Positions 1 to 6,210 of a stretch of 15,545 nt of DNA are shown piece by piece. Below the pieces are notes generated by a model. It did no database searches. It was given only the letters and a program-made list of their open reading frames with translations, and was not told the DNA's origin. Source of the DNA: Methanosarcinales archaeon (GTDB taxonomy: Archaea > Halobacteriota > Syntropharchaeia > Alkanophagales > Methanospirareceae). Made by a program: the position numbers and the translations under genes. The stretch is from the NCBI GenBank assembly GCA_025464275.1, contig JAODGR010000033.1, positions 1-15,545 on the forward strand, read 5' to 3'. Position 1 is the stretch's first letter; each line of letters starts with the position of its first letter.

Positions 1-183
1 ATCCAGTGGGCACCGGATAATGGTATAAGAGTGAGGGTGAGGAGACCGGAGGGAGTGGATGAGGGCATAGGTGAGCCTTTAATCGCTTCAGAACTGGGCA
101 ATGTCGTGCAGTTCGAGCGGTATGGGTTCGTCAGGATTGATTCGGTCTCTGATGATGAGGTTGTTGCCTATTTCACACATTAA
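1..183 (+). CDS. gltX: Glutamate--tRNA ligase, archaeal type, C-terminal fragment
   Basis: Only the last 60 codons are present; the 5' part lies outside the window. The frame opens at base 1 and ends at TAA 181-183. The fragment begins IQWAPDNGIRV and ends with VVQFERYGFVRID followed by AYFTH, which matches the C-terminal anticodon-binding beta-barrel end of archaeal/eukaryotic-type (non-bacterial) glutamyl-tRNA synthetases, where a 'VQFERxGFVRID' block is conserved. The enzyme charges tRNA-Glu (and tRNA-Gln in archaea that use transamidation) in the cytoplasm. The next gene starts 17 bp downstream on the same strand, so the two may be cotranscribed. Identification rests on a short but distinctive segment. 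Confidence 0.88.
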   Translation: MQWAPDNGIRVRVRRPEGVDEGIGEPLIASELGNVVQFERYGFVRIDSVSDDEVVAYFTH

Positions 184-200
184 GAAGTGGAGATGTAGCG

Positions 201-647
201 ATGCGAGGGTTATCACATCCTGTGGCACTGGATGAGCGATTGATAAGGAAGGCAATTCGTGCACTGAACAGCCATCTACCGGCGAGCAGGAAGACTCTTG
301 CTGAACTCCTGGAGGAAGATAAGCCCGCGGTTATCGGTAGAGACAACAGCATTCAACGCATCAGGAAGGAGGAGTTAAAGAAGATTGCGAGCCTGATACC
401 AGAAGAGGGGCATCAAAAATTGAAGATTCCCATATATATTGAACTTACGTCCGATTATGGTCGCGGGATATCGAGGATAAGAGGGAAGATAGAATGCGAG
501 GTGGTGCGTAAGATACTGGGCAGGGAGCAGGAAAGGAACGGCAACCGCGGGACTGATGAACTCTTTATCTACCGTGAGGATGTGAGACGGTTGAGGAGAG
601 AGCTCCAAACCTCCACCCAGTATGCATTCGTATTCACCTCATCTTAA
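201..647 (+). CDS. UPF0216 (DUF61) family protein
   Basis: A 148-residue protein that I recognise as the archaeal UPF0216/DUF61 family from its pattern: LNSHLPASRKTLAELL near residues 23-38, KPAVIGRD at 41-48, an IPIYIELTSDYGRG segment near 76-90, and the C-terminal RRLRREL-TSTQYAF signature. Length is normal for the family. The biochemical function is unknown. The start is ATG 201, with GGAG at 189-192 eight bases upstream. It follows gltX by 17 bp and probably shares its transcript. Its TAA (645-647) lies only 2 bp from the stop of the convergent pilin gene. Confidence 0.85.
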   Translation: MRGLSHPVALDERLIRKAIRALNSHLPASRKTLAELLEEDKPAVIGRDNSIQRIRKEELKKIASLIPEEGHQKLKIPIYIELTSDYGRGISRIRGKIECEVVRKILGREQERNGNRGTDELFIYREDVRRLRRELQTSTQYAFVFTSS

Positions 648-649
648 AT

Positions 650-1138
650 TCAAACCATCGCCCTTGCCAGTATCTTCGCATACGGAACGTAAATAACCGA
701 GATACAGTCACCCTGCACGAGTTCATGGCTTAATCCAAGTCGTAACTCGTCACCAGCGGAGAAATCTGATTTCGTAACCCTGTCACCGTTCAGAGAAGCC
801 CAGCCCTCAAAGACCTCTCCATTTATCTTCACTTCTATATCATTAAATATCGTACCATTTATGTAGTATGCAGGCGAAGAAGCGGGAGCAAATGCATTTA
901 CCACCGCTTCTCCTCCCATATGAACAATGGTCAGATTAGATGAGCCCACTCTGGCTCCTTCAATCACGATATTCACACCTGCTACCTCTGGTGTGGGCCA
1001 TGCAGTATTGTAGACCACTATAATCAGGGAGATAGCGATTACGAGGAGCACACCAATCATCATTATCTCACCAAGTAACGGACTTATCGCTCTAACATCT
1101 CCTTTCAGCGCCTTCAACTCCGCTCTTATGCTATTCAT
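650..1138 (-). CDS. Type IV pilin-like protein with class III signal peptide
   Basis: A 162-residue protein. Residues 1-17 are a charged leader ending DVRA, followed by ISPLLGEIMMIGVLLVIAIS, the archaeal Pilin_N/DUF1628 pattern. A prepilin peptidase (EppA/PibD type) is expected to cut after Ala17, leaving a hydrophobic helix (about 21-45) that packs in the pilus core. The remainder is a beta-rich extracellular head with Asn-linked glycosylation sequons (NLT, NGT). Such proteins form adhesion pili or minor surface filaments. No assembly ATPase, TadC-like platform or peptidase gene is in the window, so this is an orphan pilin. The start ATG 1138 has no strong Shine-Dalgarno site; an AT-rich TATA-like stretch lies at about 1163-1178. 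The stop abuts the convergent UPF0216 gene. Confidence 0.82.
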   Translation of the reverse strand: MNSIRAELKALKGDVRAISPLLGEIMMIGVLLVIAISLIIVVYNTAWPTPEVAGVNIVIEGARVGSSNLTIVHMGGEAVVNAFAPASSPAYYINGTIFNDIEVKINGEVFEGWASLNGDRVTKSDFSAGDELRLGLSHELVQGDCISVIYVPYAKILARAMV

Positions 1139-1162
1139 TCCGCTTATCAGGGAGGAGCCAGA

Positions 1163-1250
1163 CTTAATAAAATAAAAAGTAGGATAGAAATTTATGTTAT
1201 TAAGGATACCGGCTATTTTAAAATAATTCCCAAATCTTTTTAATTATAAT
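1163..1250. promoter_or_regulatory. Divergent promoter region, pilin gene (-) / phosphorylase gene (+)
   Basis: The 123-bp divergent gap 1139-1261 is much more AT-rich than the flanking genes. For the minus strand, a TTTTTATTTTATTAAG-like element at about 1163-1178 would place transcription near the pilin ATG. For the plus strand, CTTTTTAATTATAAT at 1236-1250 lies roughly 15-25 bp before ATG 1262, suggesting a leaderless or nearly leaderless phosphorylase mRNA. An imperfect 13-bp palindrome (TGATGTCACGTCA, 1250-1262) overlaps the start. TATA positions are judged by eye. Confidence 0.4.
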
Positions 1251-1261
1251 GATGTCACGTC

Positions 1262-1999
1262 ATGCGACCAGGGTCGAAGTTGAAGGTGAAGGGTGAGAAC
1301 GAGCGAGTAGGTATAATTGGCGGTACAAGCCTGTTTGATACGAGGCTGGTAGGTGAGAGTTGCAGTGAGGAGGAGATAAAGACGGAGTATGGCGATGTTT
1401 ACATGGTTGTCTGCTCCAAATTCGTGTTCCTGCCCAGACATGGGAGGTACAGGAACATTCCGCCACACAGGATAAACCACCGCGCGAACCTGATGGCGTT
1501 CAAACTCCTTGGCGTTGACCGAATCATAGGTGTGACCTCCGTGGGTAGCTTGAGGGAGGAGATAAAGCCCGGTTCGCTACTCGTACCCCATGATTACATC
1601 AGTCTGTGTAGCATACCCACCTACTTCGACGAAGAGCTGGTGCATATCACCCCTGGTCTGGATGAGGGTTTAAGGATAGAACTGATAGAAGCGGCGAAAG
1701 AGCTGGATATACCCGTGATTGAGAATGGCATCTACTTCCAGAGCGCAGGACCGCGATTGGAGACCAAAGCGGAGATAAGGTTCATAAGGGATTATGCAGA
1801 TGTGGTTGGGATGAGTATGGGTGCAGAGGCGACACTTGCAAAGGAGTTAGGGCTTCGGTATGCGAATCTAAGCTCGGTTGATAATTATGCACATGGTATA
1901 ATCGCCGGTGAGGAGCTGAGGTATGAGGCGATAGTGGAAGCAGCGTTGAAGACACAGGATAATGTAGAGCGGGTGCTATTGCGAGTGGTTGAGGGTTGA
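1262..1999 (+). CDS. MTAP/PNP-family phosphorylase, probable S-methyl-5'-thioinosine phosphorylase
   Basis: A 245-residue trimeric-type (NP-II/MTAP) nucleoside phosphorylase. Phosphate- and sugar-site motifs are in order: GIIGGTSLFD (18-26), LPRHGR (57-62), PPHRINHRAN (67-76), TSVGSL (92-97), GMSMGAEA (183-190). These enzymes split a 5'-thio- or purine nucleoside with phosphate, as in methionine or purine salvage. At the base-specificity site the sequence is SSVDNYAHG (204-212). Aligned without gaps to human MTAP, the adenine-contacting Asp220 and Asp222 become Asn208 and Ala210; Asn there matches 6-oxopurine PNPs and methylthioinosine phosphorylases. The substrate is therefore more likely methylthioinosine or a 6-oxopurine nucleoside than methylthioadenosine (inference). 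ATG 1262 is used; internal TTG 1280 or GTG 1286 are alternatives. It heads a three-gene run with the AsnB-like and EamA genes. Confidence 0.82.
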   Translation: MRPGSKLKVKGENERVGIIGGTSLFDTRLVGESCSEEEIKTEYGDVYMVVCSKFVFLPRHGRYRNIPPHRINHRANLMAFKLLGVDRIIGVTSVGSLREEIKPGSLLVPHDYISLCSIPTYFDEELVHITPGLDEGLRIELIEAAKELDIPVIENGIYFQSAGPRLETKAEIRFIRDYADVVGMSMGAEATLAKELGLRYANLSSVDNYAHGIIAGEELRYEAIVEAALKTQDNVERVLLRVVEG

Positions 2000-2020
2000 G
2001 GATTGAGGATTGAGGACAGG

Positions 2021-3451
2021 ATGTCGAGGATAGCGGGGGTATTCAACCGGGGTAATGCATTAAGAGCGATAATCAGGGGTTTTGAAGCACTGGGTAATGT
2101 AGAACTGAGGAATGCAGTATGTGACGAGCGAGTAAGGAATTGTATCGCCACCAGTGGTGAGCTAAAGAACGGACTCGTAGCAGATGCAGAGCTCTACCGG
2201 TGGGAAGGGGAAAAGGGCATGAGCATGAGCACGAGCACGAGCACGAGCACCAGCAGCAGCTATCTCTCACTCCTTGATCACCTCCGCATGGAGGGGAGGA
2301 CGGGCAGGGTCAATCTTGAGGGTATAGAGAAGAGATTGGACGGTGGCTTTGCTTTTGCACTGTGGTCTGAAGCGGCGGGTGAGGTACTCATAGCCAGGGA
2401 TGTGGTGGGTATAAAACCGCTCTGGTTCGTACATGTAGAAGATGCGGGAGGAGATGTTCTCGCATTTGCATCCGAGCGGAAGATGCTGGAAGCGATGGGA
2501 TTCACGCATGCTAACCTGCTTGAGCCAAGGACGGTATTGCATTATCGCTGTGATAGAGGATACGGGAGGTTGAGATTTGAGCATCGCGCCTCCTTCTACA
2601 TCGAGCCGGAGCTGAGTGGAGATATAGGGGAGCTGAAATCGGAGCTGCTGGAACTGATACGAGCGAGTATAAAGAGGAGGATACCAGAGGGTGAGAAGTT
2701 TGGTGTACTATTCTCCGGCGGGCTGGATTCCACACTCATCGCATATTTGTGCCGCGATTTGGGTGCCGAGTTCTGCTGCTATACCGTGGGGGTGGATGAG
2801 CCGGGGCTGAAACCGGCGGAGGACCTGGAGTTCGCAGAGCGTGTAGCAGCCAGTCTGGGCTTTGAGCTGAGGATAAAGCGGGTGCGCATGAATGAGCTGG
2901 AGCGGTATCTCAAAGTGGTCATACCCTCCATCGAGGATACCGATGTGGTGAAGGTGAGTGTGGCATTACCGCTGTATGTGGCATGTGAGTTTGCGATGGA
3001 GGATGGTATCAGTACACTTCTCTATGGGCTGGGCACGGAGGAGCTATTCGCAGGTTATGAGCGTCATAAACGTGTAAAGCATCAGGACTTGAATGAGGAA
3101 TGCCTGGCTGGGCTCATGCGTGCGTATGAGCGAGACCTCTATCGTGATGACGTGATAGCCAGGTCATGCGGGATCTCTTTACGTGCACCTTTCCTGGCAC
3201 CTGAGCTCGTGGAGTTCGGATTGAGGTTGCCTGCACGCTGGAAATTGTCCGGCGGGGAGGATAAGTTCATTTTACGTGAGATAGCGCGTGAGCTTGGTCT
3301 GGGCGAAGTAGCGAGCAGGAAGAAGCGAGCAATTCAGTATGGCTCCAGCTTCCTTAAAGCGATAGGTAAGCTGGCGGCGGGAGAGGGATACCGGTACAAG
3401 CGAGAGTATCTCAGCACTTTTTACCACCCCCGTGCAGAGCTTAATGCATAG
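2021..3451 (+). CDS. Asparagine synthase-like protein lacking the glutaminase Cys
   Basis: A two-domain AsnB-type protein of 476 residues. The N-terminal domain keeps recognisable class II glutaminase-fold pieces (LDGGFAFALW; ARDVVGIKPLWF near 125-136), but the start reads MSRIAGVF instead of MCGIAG, so the nucleophilic Cys is absent, and the usual His/Arg/Asn active-site blocks are not evident. The C-terminal ATP-pyrophosphatase domain is intact, with the PP-loop SGGLDS at 232-237, then YGLGTEELFAGYERH, LRAPFL and a KKRAIQYGS block. It probably activates a carboxylate with ATP and takes free ammonia, or amidates another substrate; the true substrate is unknown. A Ser/Thr low-complexity run (about 67-80) is encoded by GAGCAC repeats. 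ATG 2021 (GAGGA at 2012-2016) fits the family start better than the upstream TTG 2003. It lies 21 bp after the phosphorylase and probably in its operon. Confidence 0.8.
   Translation: MSRIAGVFNRGNALRAIIRGFEALGNVELRNAVCDERVRNCIATSGELKNGLVADAELYRWEGEKGMSMSTSTSTSTSSSYLSLLDHLRMEGRTGRVNLEGIEKRLDGGFAFALWSEAAGEVLIARDVVGIKPLWFVHVEDAGGDVLAFASERKMLEAMGFTHANLLEPRTVLHYRCDRGYGRLRFEHRASFYIEPELSGDIGELKSELLELIRASIKRRIPEGEKFGVLFSGGLDSTLIAYLCRDLGAEFCCYTVGVDEPGLKPAEDLEFAERVAASLGFELRIKRVRMNELERYLKVVIPSIEDTDVVKVSVALPLYVACEFAMEDGISTLLYGLGTEELFAGYERHKRVKHQDLNEECLAGLMRAYERDLYRDDVIARSCGISLRAPFLAPELVEFGLRLPARWKLSGGEDKFILREIARELGLGEVASRKKRAIQYGSSFLKAIGKLAAGEGYRYKREYLSTFYHPRAELNA
2221..2260 (+). repeat. In-frame hexanucleotide repeat (GAGCAC)n in the asnB-like gene
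   Basis: GAGCAT is followed by four GAGCAC units and then CAGCAGCAGC. It encodes an alternating Ser-Thr tract inside the degenerate glutaminase domain. The repeat length keeps the frame. It probably arose by replication slippage, and a surface loop is the likely location. Confidence 0.85.
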
Positions 3452-3470
3452 TATAACATAGACGGTAATC

Positions 3471-4328
3471 ATGCTCTGGTTCGTCTTTGCACTTCTAACC
3501 GCACTCTTTGAATCTGTGAAGGATGTCTTCAGCAAGAAGTGCCTGAAGTTAAGGGAGACCGATGAGTACATGGTGGCATGGGCATTGCCATGTCTTGGAT
3601 TGCCTTTTCTCCTGCCTGCACTCCTCTTCACCGGTATTCCCGCACTGGGCTCCAGATTCTGGGTGGCGCTCTTCTCCGGGTCATCCCTGTATGTGATGAC
3701 ACTGATCATGTACATGCGAGCGATAAGAGCCTCTGACCTCTCCATCACTCTCCCCATGCTCACCTTTACACCCCTCTTCATGCTCATCACCTCGCCCTTA
3801 ATGGTGGGTGAATTCCCGGACTTATGGGGTATCATCGGTATTTCCATGATTGTTGCAGGTTCATACCTGCTGAACGTGAGCAAGAAGGTAAGCGGGTATT
3901 TCGCACCTTTTAAAGCGCTTGTAAGTGATAGAGGTGCGAGGTTGATGCTTTTGGTTGCTTTTATATGGAGCATAACCGCCAATATAGACAAGATAGGGCT
4001 ACAGAACTCTTCACCTCTATTCTGGGTCATCGCAGTTTACTCAGTTGCCACTGTATTGCTCTCCCCGGTGATGATAGCGAAGCGGAGACAGATGGGAGCG
4101 AATAAATGGGGCTTATTGAAGGTGGGGCTCTTCGGTGGCTTGACCGCTATATCACAGATGACCGCTATCTCGCTCACCCTTGTGGCATATGTAATCGCGG
4201 TGAAGCGAACGAGCGCGATAATGGGTGTTATCTTTGGCTACACAATATTTAAGGAATCGGGCATAAAGGAACGGTTGAGTGGAGTGATAGTGATGATTGT
4301 GGGAGTGCTATTCATCACGCTGCTATGA
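3471..4328 (+). CDS. EamA/DMT-superfamily transporter
   Basis: A 285-residue, highly hydrophobic protein with about ten predicted membrane helices arranged as two similar halves, typical of the drug/metabolite transporter (EamA) superfamily. First-half features include MLWFVFALLTALFESVKDVFSKK, the conserved AIRASDLSITLPMLTFTPLF region (about 82-102) and an SPLMVGEFPDLWGIIGISMIVAGSYLL segment. The second half repeats the plan, ending in VKRTSAIMGVIFGYTIFKE and a final helix. DMT proteins export or import small metabolites by facilitated or secondary transport. The substrate cannot be inferred. It starts 19 bp after the AsnB-like gene, so it may share that operon. Its stop lies 9 bp from the 3' end of the convergent tRNA gene. 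Confidence 0.85.
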   Translation: MLWFVFALLTALFESVKDVFSKKCLKLRETDEYMVAWALPCLGLPFLLPALLFTGIPALGSRFWVALFSGSSLYVMTLIMYMRAIRASDLSITLPMLTFTPLFMLITSPLMVGEFPDLWGIIGISMIVAGSYLLNVSKKVSGYFAPFKALVSDRGARLMLLVAFIWSITANIDKIGLQNSSPLFWVIAVYSVATVLLSPVMIAKRRQMGANKWGLLKVGLFGGLTAISQMTAISLTLVAYVIAVKRTSAIMGVIFGYTIFKESGIKERLSGVIVMIVGVLFITLL

Positions 4329-4337
4329 GTATGGGTA

Positions 4338-4409
4338 TGCCCCAGCCGGGAATCGAACCCGGATCATGGGCTCCGCAGGCCCACAGGATATCCATTACCA
4401 CACTGGGGC
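4338..4409 (-). tRNA. tRNA-Arg (anticodon GCG)
   Basis: A full 72-nt cloverleaf on the minus strand. The acceptor stem GCCCCAG pairs with CTGGGGC (7 bp) and the discriminator is A. The anticodon stem is TGGGC/GCCCA with loop CTGCGGA; anticodon GCG (4374-4376) reads CGC/CGU. The T arm is CCGGG-TTCGATT-CCCGG, with a 4-nt variable loop TGAT. The D arm is weak: only two clear G-C pairs flanked by U-U oppositions, but the AATGGAT loop contains the expected GG. There is no intron. The next bases after A73 are TAC, so CCA is not encoded and must be added post-transcriptionally, for example by the CCA-adding enzyme in this window. Confidence 0.95.
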
Positions 4410-4435
4410 GTGCTTGGCCTGGGTCTCTCAAACAT

Positions 4436-4450
4436 CAGTTAAAATTCACA
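4436..4450 (-). promoter_or_regulatory. Putative TATA box for tRNA-Arg
   Basis: Read on the minus strand, GTGAATTTTAAC occurs about 30-38 bp upstream of the tRNA 5' end (4409), the usual place for an archaeal TATA box with a short tRNA leader. It lies in AT-rich DNA next to the downstream end of the preceding minus-strand gene. Called by eye. Confidence 0.4.
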
Positions 4451-4483
4451 AAACAAAAAAGAGAGGAAAAATGAAAAGAGAGG
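4450..4483 (-). terminator. Oligo-T terminator region after the DsrE-like gene
   Basis: Just past the TAA of the DsrE-like gene (4487-4489), the minus-strand sequence carries successive T tracts: CTTTTC, ATTTTTCC and CTCTTTTTTGTTTTG. Archaeal RNA polymerase terminates at such U-rich runs without needing a hairpin. This would insulate the following tRNA-Arg gene, whose own TATA-like element comes immediately after. Confidence 0.5.
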
Positions 4484-4486
4484 GAT

Positions 4487-4894
4487 TTAAAGTGTGATTA
4501 CCTGCTTCGCTTTCGCCATCTCTGCCAGGAGGTCTGGCAATTCCAGCTTCTCCAGTCCTTCCGGGATATCGAATCGGGGCGGTTTACCACCGAGGAGTTT
4601 CATCCACGCGTAGCATGCATAGAGAGACACACCGGCACCCTTTGCCATCTTTATCAATTCAAAGGGGTCCGAAGGTACACCCATCGCCTCGGCATTCTTC
4701 CTTATATCCTCCGCATAGCCCTCCAAACCGGGGTCATACCGGAACTTCTTATCTATTAGCGCAGATAACCCCTCCTGCATAAACACCACTGCTATATCCT
4801 CGCCCGCTTTACTCCGATTCGCAGCCACCACAAGTGCGCTCAGGTAGGAGTTTATCGTCCCTTCCCTGCATAATATTATGGTCCTTTCTGCCAT
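4487..4894 (-). CDS. DsrE/DsrF-like family protein
   Basis: A 135-residue cytoplasmic protein. It resembles the DsrE/F superfamily, with a Rossmann-like alpha/beta fold: an initial strand RTIILCREG, an FMQEGLSALIDKK segment near 38-50, and a GVSLYACYAWMKLLG segment with Cys94 where DsrE-type proteins have their conserved persulfide-carrying or structural Cys. Family members handle sulfur relay or bind membrane-associated redox partners; a specific role is not readable here. ATG 4894 is preferred because GGTGAG (4902-4907) sits at the right distance; a GTG at 4903 would overlap that site. It is a single-gene unit with its own TATA box upstream and T-rich terminator downstream. Confidence 0.75.
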   Translation of the reverse strand: MAERTIILCREGTINSYLSALVVAANRSKAGEDIAVVFMQEGLSALIDKKFRYDPGLEGYAEDIRKNAEAMGVPSDPFELIKMAKGAGVSLYACYAWMKLLGGKPPRFDIPEGLEKLELPDLLAEMAKAKQVITL

Positions 4895-4925
4895 TTCTAT
4901 CACTCACCATGGGATAGAAATAACC

Positions 4926-4940
4926 ATGAGTATATAAACA
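4926..4940 (-). promoter_or_regulatory. Putative TATA box for the DsrE-like gene
   Basis: The minus strand reads GTTTATATACTC. Its centre (about 4934) lies about 26 bp before position 4908, giving a predicted leader of about 14 nt that contains GGTGAG and then ATG 4894. The spacing agrees with archaeal promoters and supports the 4894 start. Confidence 0.5.
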
Positions 4941-4957
4941 TAAACCAAACACCAAAC

Positions 4958-6208
4958 TTATTCTGGATACACGAACACCCCCTGCCGCTTCACATCGAAG
5001 TCTATCCCGCAGAACTCATCGATATACTCCTGGTGGATAGCCTGTGGGTCTAAATCGGCGAACTCATCGGGATGCAGCCATTTTGCCATATATGCAAGCC
5101 CGACAGGATACCCGGGTCCAAAGGGGAGTGAGCCGTCAATGAGATGCACCCGCTCCTCGTATATTGCCGGGACACCTTTCAGTGGCAGTTCCATTATCCT
5201 CCTGTATTCGTCCTTCATCCCGGACGCGTCGTCGGTCTCATAACCACCCTTACGAGAGAGACCGATGATCACATCCGGGCTCTTTTCCATCACCCATTCT
5301 ACCTCCACTGCGGGATATGCCACTTCGAGTTCAGAAGCGACGTTCTCACCACCTGCGAGCTCGCACAGGGTACTTATACCTCCTGACTTATTCGAGTAAG
5401 TCTTTCGTTCCGTGGTGGATGCAACGCCACTGTTATCAAGGAACACCTTCGGGCGCTCTTTTAGCTCTGATATCCTCTCCTCTATCATCTCAACATACCG
5501 GTCATGCCAGTTGATATAGGCTGATGTATTGAGATCGAGTAGCTCACCGAGCTTCAGCATCTCTTCCCTCGTGCTCTCGGGCTTGTAGAAGTCCATGCGA
5601 ATGACGGAGATCGAAGGTGGGAGCTTATCCTCCAGATACTCCGGACCAGGTCCGACTTTCACGTATGTGAAGACCGCATCGGGATTCAAAGCCAGCAATG
5701 CTTCCGTATCCACCTCCTTCCAGGTGCCCACCACCGGTCTGTCACAGAGTTCGGGGAAGAACACCCTCTTCCTTGCTACCGTGTCACTGATACCGATGAT
5801 TCTATTGGCGGCGCCGAGAGCACGGATTGCCTCTGCAACATCCGTATTCAACACCACTATCCGCTCCAGTGGCTTGTATATCGTGATGTTCACACCCGCG
5901 GGTGTGAGAACAGTTCTGGGGTACCGCCCGTGATAGACATAAGCAGAGACGAGCCACCGGAGCTCACTCTTGTTCATGTGCGCGACATCTTCACTTAAGT
6001 AGGTTGCCCTCATGTATGCCGTGATGGCATCTATCACCTCACCCCTCGAGGGCACAGGCATATGCTGCATCCCCATCTGCAGCTCCGGATTAGAACTCGA
6101 AATGGCAGTGCTACAAGAACATGGAACCGGATTTAAAGCGGTAGCAATCAGCACGACGAGCCCAATGGCAAGAAAGCATGTGGCTCTTTCCATATCATGC
6201 ATTGCCAT
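4958..6208 (-). CDS. Secreted ABC-type substrate-binding protein (class III, iron/cobalamin type)
   Basis: A 416-residue exported protein. Residues 10-27 are a hydrophobic signal segment; a Cys-containing PVPCSCS follows, but it is not a clean lipobox. After an archaea-style N-terminal extension, the binding domain begins near residue 98 with TPAGVNITIYKPLERIVVLN and continues through ALGAANRIIGISDTV, the pattern of the BtuF/FepB/FhuD class III fold. The middle has a long helical linker and a SPDVIIGLS segment. The end, EFCGIDFDVKRQGVFVYP, is typical of archaeal iron- or metal-complex binding proteins. Likely ligands are a metal chelate, haem or a corrinoid. ATG 6208 has a perfect Shine-Dalgarno GGAGGTGAT (6217-6225), 8 nt away and overlapping the previous gene's end. 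It is the last gene of the operon; no permease or ATPase is in view. Confidence 0.83.
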   Translation of the reverse strand: MAMHDMERATCFLAIGLVVLIATALNPVPCSCSTAISSSNPELQMGMQHMPVPSRGEVIDAITAYMRATYLSEDVAHMNKSELRWLVSAYVYHGRYPRTVLTPAGVNITIYKPLERIVVLNTDVAEAIRALGAANRIIGISDTVARKRVFFPELCDRPVVGTWKEVDTEALLALNPDAVFTYVKVGPGPEYLEDKLPPSISVIRMDFYKPESTREEMLKLGELLDLNTSAYINWHDRYVEMIEERISELKERPKVFLDNSGVASTTERKTYSNKSGGISTLCELAGGENVASELEVAYPAVEVEWVMEKSPDVIIGLSRKGGYETDDASGMKDEYRRIMELPLKGVPAIYEERVHLIDGSLPFGPGYPVGLAYMAKWLHPDEFADLDPQAIHQEYIDEFCGIDFDVKRQGVFVYPE

Positions 6209-6210
6209 TC

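Noticed and set aside
1250..1262. Imperfect palindrome TGATGTCACGTCA before the phosphorylase start as an operator.
   Set aside because: It needs a T-G mismatch, is short, and overlaps the start codon; too weak to call on its own.
2003..2020. TTG 2003 as the start of the AsnB-like gene.
   Set aside because: The family begins at the residue corresponding to ATG 2021 (MSRIAGVF), which has GAGGA at a workable distance; the upstream codons come from GAGGATT direct repeats.
3272..4030. A 252-codon open frame on the minus strand opposite the AsnB-like and EamA genes.
   Set aside because: Its protein has no recognisable domain, and it lies antisense to two well-supported genes whose codon structure explains the opening.
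4297..4497. A short plus-strand frame across the tRNA region.
   Set aside because: It reads through the complement of a complete tRNA-Arg and the T-rich terminator region.
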